From JACCZX01 sp963829995 (lineage in GTDB: Bacteria > Pseudomonadota > Gammaproteobacteria > Burkholderiales > Burkholderiaceae_F): a DNA stretch of 64,000 bases. Location of the stretch: the NCBI GenBank assembly GCA_963829995.1, contig CAWHKW010000031.1, forward strand, positions 310,001 through 374,000, in the 5' to 3' direction. Shown here in pieces: positions 24,631 through 33,691 of this stretch; positions within the stretch are counted from its first letter, which is position 1; the number at the start of each line of letters is the position of its first letter. Position numbers and translations under genes: made by a program. The notes beneath the pieces are model-generated. The model did no database searches and had not been told where the DNA came from. It saw only the letters and a program-made list of their open reading frames with translations.

Positions 24631-26691
24631 ATGAACCTACGACGAAATCTATGCCTTGCATTCATTGCGTCACTGGCCGGTGCGTCCGTTGCACAGACGG
24701 AAGCGCCGACAACCGTGACGCAGTTGGACCGAGTGACGGTCCGCGGAGTGAGCCTGCCGTCCGTCAAGGAGTTCTTTGACAACCCCCAGTATGGGACCGT
24801 CTCCCTGTCGGCTAACAGCGAGCATTTGATGGTTACGACACCGGTCAATGGCCGACTGAACCTCGCTGTTATTGAGCTCAAAACGCGCAAAGGTCTGGCA
24901 TTGACGAACTTTCGCGATTTCGACGTGTTGAACGCGCGCTGGGTCGGCAACGAAAGAATCGTCTACGCGCTGGGGAACCTGAATTCACCGACGGGGCCCG
25001 ACCTTGCCGACGGAGGAGGATTCTTTATGGTTTCGCGCGACGGGTCCGACTCGCGCAAGTTGTCGCCAACGTTTAAAGAGTTGCGCGACACCGGCAGCAC
25101 CGTGAATCGCGGCTTCACCTATCTTCGTTCGGTGCCCAAGAGCGACGAGGAAGTCATTGCGACGGCGCGTCAACGTTCCGCCGATAGCCTGGATGTCTAT
25201 CGATTGAACGTCAAGACAGGTCGCAGCACCCTGTTAAGCCAGACACGGCCGCCCCGTGTGTCGCGTTTCCTGGTCGATTCCAAGCTGGAGCCGCGCGTCG
25301 CTGTTTCGGACGTCGAGAAAACTACCCAGCAGGCGATCTTTCATCGTCGCGACACGAATTCACCGTGGGAGGAAATCGCTCGTTTCGATGAGACGAGGGG
25401 GCCGGTGTTCATGCCTGTCGGCTTCATGGGCGATAAGGACGAGACATTGATTGTCGCGACCAACGCCGGTCGCGACACGATGGCCCTGCATAGATACGAT
25501 CCAGTAGCCAAGAAGATGGGCGAGAAGCTGGCGGAGCATCCGCGCTTCGACCTGGGTGCGAATCAACTTGGTGAAACCGTGCCTGGACTGATTGTCGAAA
25601 ACGACAAGCTTGTGGGCGTGAAGGCCGAAGCTGATAAGGCGACGGTGACATGGCTGGATCCGGACTACGAGCGTTTGCAGCGCATGATCGATGCAGCGTT
25701 GCCGGGCAGTGTCAACGATTTCACGCGGACAGCCGATGGGTCGCGCATCATCGTGACCTCGTACTCGGATCGAGAGCCGGTGCGCTGGTTCATGCTGGAC
25801 GAGAAGAACAAGACGCTGGAAGACTTGGTGTCCAGTGTTCCTTGGATCAAGAAGGAGAATCTGGTCGAGCAGCGCTACTTTGTCCTCAAAGCACGTGACG
25901 GTCTTGAGATTCCGTCGTATTACTTCTTGCCGCACGGCTATAAGCCGGGGCAGAAGCTTCCGACGATTGTTCACATCCACGGCGGGCCGCACGTTAGATC
26001 TGACTTTTGGGGCTATCGCAGGGGCGGTGGAACTGTGGCGGCACAGTTCTTTGCTTCGCGGGGATACGCGGTGATCATGCCCAATTTCCGCATCACTCCC
26101 GGGCTCGGTTCCAAAGTGTTCTATAGCGGCTTCGGCGGTGTGGGCAGCAGCACGATCGACGACCACGAGGATGCCGTGAAGTGGGGTATCAGCCAGGGGT
26201 TTGTGGACCCCGCCAGAGTCTGCATCGAAGGGGGCAGCTATGGCGGATATGCGACGCTGATGTCTCTGGCGAGGCACCCCGCTACTTACCGTTGCGGTGT
26301 CGCTGCATTCCCTGTTTCTGACATGGAGATGCAATTGACTTCTGCCTCAACAGATTTTGCCGGTAGCGAAGAAGCAATACAGTTTTGGCGCCGGCTGATT
26401 GGGGGCGATTCGACAAAGTCCGCTTCCGAACTGACTCGCTCGGTGTCTCCGGCGCACATGGCCGCCAGCATCAAGCAGCCGGTGTTTCTGATCGCGGGCG
26501 CTTCCGATCGACGTACGCCGATCGAACAAACGCGTGCGATGCAGAGTGCGCTGGAGCGGGCCGGCAACCGCCCGCGCGTCTTAATCAAGGCAGATGAAGG
26601 TCACGGATACGGCAACGTTGAAAACCGCGTCGAGCAATACTCGGAAATGCTGAAGTTTTTTGAGCAGCACATCGGCACAAGCGCTAAGTAA
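24631..26691 (+). CDS. S9 family prolyl-oligopeptidase-type serine peptidase, exported
   Basis: A 686-residue secreted peptidase. A signal peptide (residues 1-21, cleavage near ASVAQT) is followed by a seven-bladed propeller region and the alpha/beta-hydrolase domain from about residue 420: HIHGGPHVRSDFWGYR, GGSYGGYATL with Ser536, GASDRRTP with Asp626 and DEGHGYGN with His658, the complete triad. A TQLDRVTVRG segment just after the signal resembles the start of TonB-dependent receptor plugs; its meaning is unclear. It probably trims short peptides in the periplasm. It is convergent with aceE (29-bp gap). Confidence 0.9.
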   Translation: MNLRRNLCLAFIASLAGASVAQTEAPTTVTQLDRVTVRGVSLPSVKEFFDNPQYGTVSLSANSEHLMVTTPVNGRLNLAVIELKTRKGLALTNFRDFDVLNARWVGNERIVYALGNLNSPTGPDLADGGGFFMVSRDGSDSRKLSPTFKELRDTGSTVNRGFTYLRSVPKSDEEVIATARQRSADSLDVYRLNVKTGRSTLLSQTRPPRVSRFLVDSKLEPRVAVSDVEKTTQQAIFHRRDTNSPWEEIARFDETRGPVFMPVGFMGDKDETLIVATNAGRDTMALHRYDPVAKKMGEKLAEHPRFDLGANQLGETVPGLIVENDKLVGVKAEADKATVTWLDPDYERLQRMIDAALPGSVNDFTRTADGSRIIVTSYSDREPVRWFMLDEKNKTLEDLVSSVPWIKKENLVEQRYFVLKARDGLEIPSYYFLPHGYKPGQKLPTIVHIHGGPHVRSDFWGYRRGGGTVAAQFFASRGYAVIMPNFRITPGLGSKVFYSGFGGVGSSTIDDHEDAVKWGISQGFVDPARVCIEGGSYGGYATLMSLARHPATYRCGVAAFPVSDMEMQLTSASTDFAGSEEAIQFWRRLIGGDSTKSASELTRSVSPAHMAASIKQPVFLIAGASDRRTPIEQTRAMQSALERAGNRPRVLIKADEGHGYGNVENRVEQYSEMLKFFEQHIGTSAK

Positions 26692-26720
26692 CCAGCCGGC
26701 TTATCGACGACCTGGTGGCG

Positions 26721-29300
26721 TTACTTGAGCAGTTGCAGCGCGGCGCTCGCGATCGACGTCCGGTCGACGCCGAAGAAGTCACGTAGTGCTCGGCGAGTAT
26801 CCGATCGGCCGAAGCCGTCGGTGCCGAGCGTGATGTAGCGATCGCGTATCCACGGCCGGATCAGGTCGGGAACGGCGCGTACGTAATCGCTCGCTGCGAT
26901 AACCGGCAAGCCATTCCCGGTCAAAAGTTGTTCGATCCAACTCGCCGCGGTTCCAGTGTTCTCGGTTGCTTCACGGCGCAATTCGCTGAAGCTCGTCACC
27001 GAATACACGTCGGCGGCGATCCCATGTTCTTCCTCGAGGATATCCGCCGCTGCGATCACTTCGCGCAGGATCGTTCCCGCGCCGAGAAGTCTCACTTTCG
27101 CATTGGGTGTCGATCGTATGCGATACATGCCGCGCAGAACACCTTCCCGCACATGGTTGGGAAGTGACGGTTGCGCGTAGTTCTCGTTCATCACTGTGAC
27201 GTAATAGAAGGCATCCTTCTGCTCGACCAGCATGCGCCGCATTCCGTCTTCGACAATCAGTGCTAGCTCGTACGCGTAGCACGGGTCATAAGCGCGGCAG
27301 TTCGGAATCGTGCTCGCGATCAGGTGGCTGGTGCCGTCCTGATGCTGCAAGCCTTCGCCCGATAGCGTCGTGCGGCCTGCGGTCGCGCCCAGCAGAAAAC
27401 CGCGCGTGCGTGAATCAGCCGCGGCCCACAGCAGATCGCCCACCCGTTGAAAGCCGAACATCGAATAGAAAATGTAAAACGGCAGCATTGCAAAGCCGCT
27501 GGTCGAATAGCTGGTACCTGCGGCGACCCAGGAGGCGATAGCGCCTGCTTCGTTAATACCTTCCTCCAGGATCTGGCCGGTTTTAGACTCCTTGTAGTAA
27601 CTGATCTGCGCTTGATCTTCGGGTTCGTACAACTGCCCCACCGGCGAGTAGATGCCGACGGTGCGAAACAGATCGGCCATTCCGAATGTGCGTGCTTCGT
27701 CGGCAATGATCGGCACGATGCGCGCACCAAGCTCGCGGTCCTTCAGCAGCGCCGACAGCATGCGCACGAACGCCATCGTGGTCGACATTTCCTTGCCGTT
27801 CGCTTCAAGCGCAAATTTGCCGAACGCCGCAGCGCCTGGCGTAGCGAGCGGCGGGCACGACGCATCACGGGCCGGTAGATATCCGCCCAGCTTGTGACGC
27901 CGTGCATGCAGGTACTTCATCTCGGGACTGTCTGCGGCAGGCCGGATGAACTCCACCTGCTCGGCCTGCGCGTCGCTCAGCGGTAGCGCGAAGCGATCGC
28001 GAAACTCGAGCAATGCGTGCGTGTCGAGTTTCTTCTGCTGATGTCCGGTCATGCGGCCCTGTCCCGTGGTGCCCATGCCATATCCTTTCTTCGTCTTCGC
28101 CAGGATGACAGTGGGCTGGCCGCGGTGATTGGCGGCGGCGTGATAAGCGGCATAAATCTTTATCGGATCGTGACCACCACGCCGCAGCCGGTCGATGTCC
28201 TCGTCGGACAGATGAGATGTCAGCTGCGCAAGCTCCGGGTACTTGTTGAAAAAGTGTTCGCGGTTAAAGCGGCCGTCGGTCGCCGATAGTGTTTGAAACT
28301 CACCGTCGACGGTTTCATGGAACGCGCGCAGCAACAGCATCTGCGTGTCGCGCGCGAACAGTGGATCCCAGTCGGATCCCCACAAAAGCTTGATCACGTT
28401 CCAACCGGCGCCGGCAAAAAGCCCCTCGAGCTCCTGAATGATCGAACCGTTGCCGCGCACCGGGCCGTCGAGTCTCTGCAGGTTGCAATTGACGACGAAA
28501 ATCAGGTTGTCGAGCCCTTCGCGCGCGGCAATCGATAGTCCGGCGAGCGATTCGGGCTCGTCCATTTCGCCATCACCGACGAATGCCCAGACCTTGCGCT
28601 CGCTCGTGTCGAGCAGCGCGCGGTTCTGCAGGTAACGCAGGAAGCGCGCGTTGTATATCGCGAACAATGGGCCGATTCCCATCGAGCCTGTCGGGAACTG
28701 CCAGAAGCTCGGCATCAGCCACGGGTGCGGATACGAGCTCAAACCCGTTCCGCCGGTCTCCCGCCGGTAGTGGTCGAGTTGTTCGGCGCTCAATCGCCCT
28801 TCCAGATATGCGCGGGCGTAAACACCGGGAGACGAGTGCGGTTGAAAGTAGACGAGGTCGCCGCGCGACTCGTTCGAACTCGCGCGAAAGAAGTGGTTGA
28901 AGCCAACTTCGAACAGATCGGCGGCCGATGAATAGCTTGCAATGTGCCCACCGAGCTCGGCGCTCACCGCATTCGCGCGTACGACCATTGCCAGTGCGTT
29001 CCACCGCACCAGTGCGCTCAAGCGCGACTCGATCTCGAGGTTGCCAGGAAACGGCGGTTGATCCGCGAGCGATATCGTATTCAGATAGGGCGTGTTCAGC
29101 ACCTGCGGCAGAGGCACGCGGCGTGTACGGGCATGCTGCAGCAGGTGTTTCAGCACAAACGTCGCGCGCTCGGGGCCAACCGTGTTGATCAAAGTGTCGA
29201 GCGCGTCCAGCCATTCGCGCGTTTCCTGCGGATCGGCGTCGTCCTCGCGCAGGCGCCATGCCGCGTTCGGAATTAACTTTGCCAGGTCGTCGAAATTCAT
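26721..29300 (-). CDS. aceE: Pyruvate dehydrogenase E1 component (homodimeric)
   Basis: An 859-residue ThDP-dependent E1 that decarboxylates pyruvate and acetylates lipoyl-E2. The N-terminal half has SSYPHPWLMPSFWQFPTGSMGIGPL and the ThDP/Mg motif VGDGEMDEPESL, continuing to VVNCNLQRLDGPVRGN. The C-terminal half has FGMADLFRTVGIYSPVGQLY, LLGATAGRTTLSGEGLQHQDG and SDYVRAVPDLIRPWI. It is about 30 residues shorter than E. coli AceE. The start (ATG at 29300) matches the family N-terminus DAD.ET.EWLDAL. E2 and E3 genes are not in the window, so aceE is here uncoupled from aceF and lpd, with pyrC divergent 49 bp away. Confidence 0.96.
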   Translation of the reverse strand: MNFDDLAKLIPNAAWRLREDDADPQETREWLDALDTLINTVGPERATFVLKHLLQHARTRRVPLPQVLNTPYLNTISLADQPPFPGNLEIESRLSALVRWNALAMVVRANAVSAELGGHIASYSSAADLFEVGFNHFFRASSNESRGDLVYFQPHSSPGVYARAYLEGRLSAEQLDHYRRETGGTGLSSYPHPWLMPSFWQFPTGSMGIGPLFAIYNARFLRYLQNRALLDTSERKVWAFVGDGEMDEPESLAGLSIAAREGLDNLIFVVNCNLQRLDGPVRGNGSIIQELEGLFAGAGWNVIKLLWGSDWDPLFARDTQMLLLRAFHETVDGEFQTLSATDGRFNREHFFNKYPELAQLTSHLSDEDIDRLRRGGHDPIKIYAAYHAAANHRGQPTVILAKTKKGYGMGTTGQGRMTGHQQKKLDTHALLEFRDRFALPLSDAQAEQVEFIRPAADSPEMKYLHARRHKLGGYLPARDASCPPLATPGAAAFGKFALEANGKEMSTTMAFVRMLSALLKDRELGARIVPIIADEARTFGMADLFRTVGIYSPVGQLYEPEDQAQISYYKESKTGQILEEGINEAGAIASWVAAGTSYSTSGFAMLPFYIFYSMFGFQRVGDLLWAAADSRTRGFLLGATAGRTTLSGEGLQHQDGTSHLIASTIPNCRAYDPCYAYELALIVEDGMRRMLVEQKDAFYYVTVMNENYAQPSLPNHVREGVLRGMYRIRSTPNAKVRLLGAGTILREVIAAADILEEEHGIAADVYSVTSFSELRREATENTGTAASWIEQLLTGNGLPVIAASDYVRAVPDLIRPWIRDRYITLGTDGFGRSDTRRALRDFFGVDRTSIASAALQLLK

Positions 29301-29349
29301 GCGGCGATTATCCTCCCGACGACCCGATGCGGACTGGGATAATCGCTCG

Positions 29350-30405
29350 ATGACTGCTGACTCGTTGACCATCGCACGCCCCGATGACTGGCATTTGCAT
29401 CTGCGTGATGGCGCGGCGATGGCCTCCGTGCTGCCGCACTCTGCCCGCCAGTTTGCGCGCGCGATCGTGATGCCGAACCTGAATCCACCGATCACGACGA
29501 CAGAGCAAGCCGCCGAGTATCAGCGCCGCATCAGAGCTGCGCTGCCAGAAAGCTCTGCTTTCGAACCGTTGATGACGCTCTACCTGACGGACGCGATGCC
29601 TCCGCACGAGATCGATCGTGCGCGCGAGAGCGGGATCGTCCACGCAGTGAAGCTCTATCCCGCAGGCGCCACGACCAACGCGCAGTCCGGCGTCACCGAC
29701 CTGCGCAATTGCGCTCACGTGCTGGAGGCCATGCAGCGCTTCGGCATGCCATTGCTGATTCACGGGGAAGTGACGCGCCGGCAGGTCGACGTGTTCGACC
29801 GGGAGAGGGTATTCATCGACGAAGTGCTGCGTCCATTGCGGCGTGATTTTCCGGCGCTCAGGATCGTGTTCGAGCACATTACGACGAAAGAAGCGGTGGA
29901 CTATGTGTTGAATGAGCGTGGTCCGCTCGGTGCCACGATCACGGCGCATCATCTGCTGTTCAACCGCAATTCGATTTTCTCGCGCGGCAGCGGCCAACCT
30001 GGCTTGAGCCCGCACTACTACTGTCTACCCGTGCTTAAGCGCGAAACGCATCGACAAGCGTTGCTTACAGCAGCGGCAAGTGGTAACCCACGTTTTTTTC
30101 TGGGTAGCGATTCTGCTCCGCATGCCAAGGGCGACAAACTGTCGGCTTGTGGCTGCGCGGGCTGCTACACAGCGGCCTCAGCACTGGAGATGTACGTAGA
30201 AGCCTTCGACGAAGCGGGCGCGCTCGATCGCTTTGAAGCGTTCGCGTCTTTCAACGGTCCAGATTTCTACGGACTGCCGCGAAATACAGAGACGATTACG
30301 TTGAAGAGATCCGAATGGATTTTGCCGGCCGAGTTTCCGTTTGCCGACCAAACGGTCGTCCCGTTAAGAGCCGGCGAAACGCTGCGATGGAAGTTGCAGA
30401 GCTAG
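29350..30405 (+). CDS. pyrC: Dihydroorotase
   Basis: A 351-residue class II dihydroorotase, which closes N-carbamoyl-aspartate to dihydroorotate in pyrimidine synthesis. It has the zinc ligands in RPDDWHLHLRDG (HxH), the carboxylated Lys in HAVKLYPAGATTN, further His ligands in LLIHGEVTR and VFEHITT, and the catalytic Asp in LGSDSAPHAKGDK. The ATG at 29350 begins the expected N-terminus. The loop before HYYCLPVLKRE is about two residues longer than usual. The 3' end overlaps the next gene by 19 bp. Confidence 0.95.
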   Translation: MTADSLTIARPDDWHLHLRDGAAMASVLPHSARQFARAIVMPNLNPPITTTEQAAEYQRRIRAALPESSAFEPLMTLYLTDAMPPHEIDRARESGIVHAVKLYPAGATTNAQSGVTDLRNCAHVLEAMQRFGMPLLIHGEVTRRQVDVFDRERVFIDEVLRPLRRDFPALRIVFEHITTKEAVDYVLNERGPLGATITAHHLLFNRNSIFSRGSGQPGLSPHYYCLPVLKRETHRQALLTAAASGNPRFFLGSDSAPHAKGDKLSACGCAGCYTAASALEMYVEAFDEAGALDRFEAFASFNGPDFYGLPRNTETITLKRSEWILPAEFPFADQTVVPLRAGETLRWKLQS

Positions 30406-31181
30406 CGAGCATTGACTGGTCCGCCCCGTGGCTTTCGCCCATCGCCGAGCAAGGCCGGACCGTTGCGGCAGCTGGCGATTGGCGCAAGTCGTTGAACCAG
30501 GCCGCCGAAGCCACGCACCTCCGCAATGCGAGCGGCCAGCGAATTACGTTCGCCCAAGAAGAAACTGCGGTCGATGACGAGCCTTACGAAACCCGCATCG
30601 CCCGCACTGGTTGCGTGCCAACGCGCGACAATCTGCACGATTTCTTCAATGCGCTGATCTTCCTGCAGTTTCCCCAGGCAAAGGCACAGTTGAATCGGCT
30701 GCAGTCAACGACGATCGCGCGTGACGGTATCCGTGCGGTACGCGGACCGCTGCGCGATGCTGCAACGTTGATTGACGAAAACGCCGTGTTGCTAGTCACC
30801 GAGCGCTTGGACATCGTCGATTCGTTGAGTCGTCGCAATTGGGCCAGACTGTTTCAAAGTCAACGCGAGGCGTGGGCGGCTGGAGTCAAGGTGCTTGCGT
30901 TCGGTCATGCGTTGCTGGAAAAGCTGCAGCGGCCGTACAAGGGCATCACTGCGCACGCGTTGCATATCGCGCTCGCGCCAGCTTCATCGCTGGATGAAAT
31001 AGACCGACGCATGGCCGCAGGTCTCGATGAACGTCTGACGCCGCGCGATCTGCTGCCGTTGCCGGTGCTCGGAATTCCAGGATGGTGGGCGTCAAATGAG
31101 AACCCGGACTTCTACTCAGACGCGGGGGTGTTCCGTCCAGCTAAGATGCGGCCCGATCGCAAAGCGGAGACGGATTCATGA
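30387..31181 (+). CDS. DUF3025 domain-containing protein
   Basis: A 264-residue protein of a family common in Beta- and Gammaproteobacteria. The core has YETRIARTGCVPTRDNLHDFFNALIFLQFPQAKAQLN, with the invariant N-HDFFNA segment, and VLLVTERLDI and VLAFGHALLEKL, ending in GIPGWWASNENPDFYSDAGVFRP. No function is established. It overlaps pyrC by 19 bp and the following small gene by 4 bp (ATGA), so pyrC, this gene and the next form an operon. Confidence 0.88.
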   Translation: MEVAELASIDWSAPWLSPIAEQGRTVAAAGDWRKSLNQAAEATHLRNASGQRITFAQEETAVDDEPYETRIARTGCVPTRDNLHDFFNALIFLQFPQAKAQLNRLQSTTIARDGIRAVRGPLRDAATLIDENAVLLVTERLDIVDSLSRRNWARLFQSQREAWAAGVKVLAFGHALLEKLQRPYKGITAHALHIALAPASSLDEIDRRMAAGLDERLTPRDLLPLPVLGIPGWWASNENPDFYSDAGVFRPAKMRPDRKAETDS

Positions 31182-31441
31182 AACGTGGCGAGCTCGAAAA
31201 GCGCCAGGCAAGCAAGCTCACCAATCAGATGCGCGCGGCCGGCAATGCGTACGGCCGCGCAATTGCGCCGGAGCCCGATCGGCGCGCGCAACGCGACCGC
31301 GATCGCGCGCTCGGACTCGTGCCGTTTGCAGTCAAGCTACCGCAGGACCTGGTCAAGGCGCTGCAGGAGCAGGCGGTGAAGAAAAGCGTCGGATTGAATG
31401 AGTTGACCGCCGAGCTCTTGAAAAAAAGCCTCGCCAAGTAA
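31178..31441 (+). CDS. Small basic protein with ribbon-helix-helix-like C-terminus
   Basis: An 87-residue protein. The first half is very rich in Arg, Lys and Gln; the second half (VPFAVKLPQDLVKALQEQAVKKSVGLNELTAELLKKSL) follows the strand-helix-helix pattern of ribbon-helix-helix DNA-binding proteins. It starts inside the stop of the DUF3025 gene (ATGA). It may be a small DNA-binding protein; no antitoxin-style partner gene is next to it, since the next gene is a convergent metabolic enzyme. Confidence 0.7.
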   Translation: MKRGELEKRQASKLTNQMRAAGNAYGRAIAPEPDRRAQRDRDRALGLVPFAVKLPQDLVKALQEQAVKKSVGLNELTAELLKKSLAK

Positions 31442-31456
31442 CTATCAGGCGCGCGA

Positions 31457-33151
31457 TCAGCGCTGCAATCTGGCCGTGGCGCGGATGGCAGATAGCGTTG
31501 CGTTCGGCGTGATGATTTCGGGATCCATCGTGAGCTCGATCAGCGCGGGCAGGCGCCGCTCTCGAATGAATGCCAGCGCCTGCGACAGCGCGATCCCGAA
31601 CTGATCGGTCGTCGCAGCAGTAGCGCCGAACGCGCCGTACGCCTGCGCCAGTTTCGCGAAGTCAGGATTGACAAGCGCGGTGCCATGTTCACGCCCCGGA
31701 AACTCACGCTCCTGATGCATGCGAATCGTGCCGTACATCTGGTTGTTGAATACGAGCACCAGTACACCGGCGCCGTACTGCACGGCGGTGGCCAACTCCT
31801 GGCCCGTCATCAGGAAGTCTCCGTCGCCGGCCAGCGCAATTACGGTGCGCTCGGGCGCCGCAATCTTCGCCGCAATCGCGGCCGGCACGCCGTAACCCAT
31901 CGCGCCGGCTGTCGGCGCGATTTGGGTGCGCAGTCCCGGGTAGCGCCAAAAGCGGTGCGCCCAGGTCGCGAAGTTGCCGGCGCCGTTGGCGATGATCGAG
32001 TCGGGCGGTATTGCGCGCGACAAAATCTGCATCGCTTCCCACAGATCAAGCGGAGGATCGCCGTGCCCATAGACCGCGGGCCGCTGCTGCCACGCTTCCA
32101 GTTCCTCGCGCGCAGAGGTGACTGTCTCGCGCCACGGCGGCTCTTCGATCGGCACCATCATCGCCAGGCGCGACGCGAATTGCGCCAAGCCGGAGTTGAT
32201 CATCAATTGCGCTTGGAACACGCGCCCAAGCTCTTCGGCGCCGGGATGAACATGAATCAGTGTTTGCGCCGGTACTGGTGCGTCAAGCAACGTATAGCCT
32301 GAAGTCGTCATCTCGCCCAGCCGCGGCCCGATCGCGAGAATCAGATCGGCATCCTTGATGCGCTGTGCAAGCTTCGGATTGATGCCGACACCGACGTCGC
32401 CGATGTAATTCGGATGACGGTTATCGAATAGATCCTGAAACCGAAACGCGCAGGCGACTGGAAGGTAATTCGCCTCGGCGAAGCGCTTGAAGTTGTCGCA
32501 CGCGGCCGGCGTCCAACCGAAGCCGCCAAGAATCACCAGCGGGCGCTGCGCGCGACCGAGCAGGCGGCGCAGCGCCGCGATCTGCATGTCGCTTGGCGCG
32601 CCCAGCACAGGTTGGTGGCACAGTGCGTCGCCCACGTCGGCCTTCACCAACTGCATGTCCTCCGGTAGAGCCAGCACGACGGGCCCGGCGCGGCCACTGG
32701 TCGCCACTTGAAATGCGCGCGCCACGAACTCCGGCACGCGATCTGCGCGGTCGATCTGCGCGACCCATTTGGTCATCTGGCCGAACATGCGCCGGTAGTC
32801 GATCTCCTGAAACGCTTCACGTTCGACGAAATCGTTGCCAACTTGGCCGATGAACAAAATCAACGGCGACGAGTCCTGGTGCGCAACATGAACGCCGATT
32901 GCGGCATTGGTCGCCCCGGGTCCGCGAGTCACGAACGCCACGCCGGGTTGACCGGTCAACTTCGCGTAGGCCTCGGCCATGAAGGTGGCGCCGGACTCGT
33001 GGCGATTGACGATCAGTTTGACCATCTCGCGCGAGTCGTACAGCGCGTCGAGTACCGCGAGGAAACTTTCGCCGGGCACGGTAAAAGCGTGATTGACGCC
33101 CTGGATCAGCAACTGATCGACGAGCAGGCGTGCGCCGGTACGAGAAGACAT
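31457..33151 (-). CDS. Thiamine-diphosphate-dependent enzyme (acetolactate-synthase-like large subunit)
   Basis: A 564-residue ThDP enzyme with three domains. The N-terminal PYR domain has GVNHAFTVPGESFLAVLDAL, with the catalytic Glu in NRHESGATFMAEAYAKLTG, and FVTRGPGATNAAIGVHVA. The central domain is Rossmann-like (PLVILGGFGWTPAAC). The PP domain has ALAGDGDFLMTGQELATAVQYGAGVLVLVFNNQMYGTI (GDGx24-N motif). It is not clearly IlvB: the usual IlvB context and small subunit are missing. Indolepyruvate/benzoylformate decarboxylase-like or acetolactate-forming activity are both possible. The ATG at 33151 is chosen where homology starts. Confidence 0.85.
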   Translation of the reverse strand: MSSRTGARLLVDQLLIQGVNHAFTVPGESFLAVLDALYDSREMVKLIVNRHESGATFMAEAYAKLTGQPGVAFVTRGPGATNAAIGVHVAHQDSSPLILFIGQVGNDFVEREAFQEIDYRRMFGQMTKWVAQIDRADRVPEFVARAFQVATSGRAGPVVLALPEDMQLVKADVGDALCHQPVLGAPSDMQIAALRRLLGRAQRPLVILGGFGWTPAACDNFKRFAEANYLPVACAFRFQDLFDNRHPNYIGDVGVGINPKLAQRIKDADLILAIGPRLGEMTTSGYTLLDAPVPAQTLIHVHPGAEELGRVFQAQLMINSGLAQFASRLAMMVPIEEPPWRETVTSAREELEAWQQRPAVYGHGDPPLDLWEAMQILSRAIPPDSIIANGAGNFATWAHRFWRYPGLRTQIAPTAGAMGYGVPAAIAAKIAAPERTVIALAGDGDFLMTGQELATAVQYGAGVLVLVFNNQMYGTIRMHQEREFPGREHGTALVNPDFAKLAQAYGAFGATAATTDQFGIALSQALAFIRERRLPALIELTMDPEIITPNATLSAIRATARLQR

Positions 33152-33203
33152 GGAGCGGGAGTGTAAGGTTAGGTTTGATGGAGCTGAAAGCAGGAGGGCG
33201 GCG

Positions 33204-33503
33204 ATGAGCGCACCGATTCCCGCGCGTACCGTGAATCTCGACGAGGTAGGCAAACTTGTCGATCAACTCGAGCGCGACGTTGCGAAAGCGCGAGCGGGTG
33301 GCGCAAGCGTCGATACTTTGCGCGCTGAGGTCGAACAACTACGCATGGCACTAAGTGCGGCCGAGCCGTCGCACGAGGAAGTTCACGTCGGCTTGCACGG
33401 TGTGCGCAACACACTCGATGAGCTGGGCGACGAATTGAAAAGCGGCGCGCTGACCGGATCGGACTACCTTACACGCATCGGTCGTCTGCTTGGCTTGGGC
33501 TAG
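33204..33503 (+). CDS. Hypothetical coiled-coil protein (99 aa)
   Basis: A 99-residue soluble protein. It has a perfect AGGAGG ribosome binding site 6 bp before the ATG at 33204, which decides the start. Residues 10-55 form a heptad-like coiled coil (VGKLVDQLERDVAKARAGG, then LRAEVEQLRMALSAA), followed by EEVHVGLHGVRNTLDELGDELKSG and a C-terminal DYLTRIGRLLGLG helix. It is divergent from the ThDP enzyme gene with a 52-bp gap. I do not recognise the family; a structural or adaptor role is only a guess. Confidence 0.7.
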   Translation: MSAPIPARTVNLDEVGKLVDQLERDVAKARAGGASVDTLRAEVEQLRMALSAAEPSHEEVHVGLHGVRNTLDELGDELKSGALTGSDYLTRIGRLLGLG

Positions 33504-33520
33504 CGCTCAATAAGTACGCA

Positions 33521-33586
33521 ATGAAGTACGTCGGCCTTGGCCAAAGTGGCCTCAAGGTTTCTCGTATCGCACTCGGATCCGGTCCT
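33521..33586 (+). pseudogene. Truncated aldo/keto reductase remnant (first ~21 codons)
   Basis: The first 21 codons from the ATG at 33521 read MKYVGLGQSGLKVSRIALGS, the standard N-terminus of the YghZ/YajO-type aldo/keto reductases, and then similarity stops abruptly at about 33585 in all frames. The missing barrel is not found downstream; the minus-strand PilZ gene ends at 33692. This marks a deletion or rearrangement breakpoint between the metabolic and flagellar regions. From 33587 to 33691 I see no gene. Confidence 0.65.
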
Positions 33587-33691
33587 CGGACATCAGTAGC
33601 GCGCTGTGGCGACAGTGCCTCGGACGAGATGCTTTGTTCTTTTCCCTTACAGCCAGCAATTGCCCAACGCTTGCAAGCCGAGATGAAATGC

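Noticed and set aside
31178..31441. Ribbon-helix-helix protein as an antitoxin of a toxin-antitoxin pair
   Set aside because: The neighbour upstream is a DUF3025 protein and the one downstream is a convergent ThDP enzyme. No toxin-sized gene is present.
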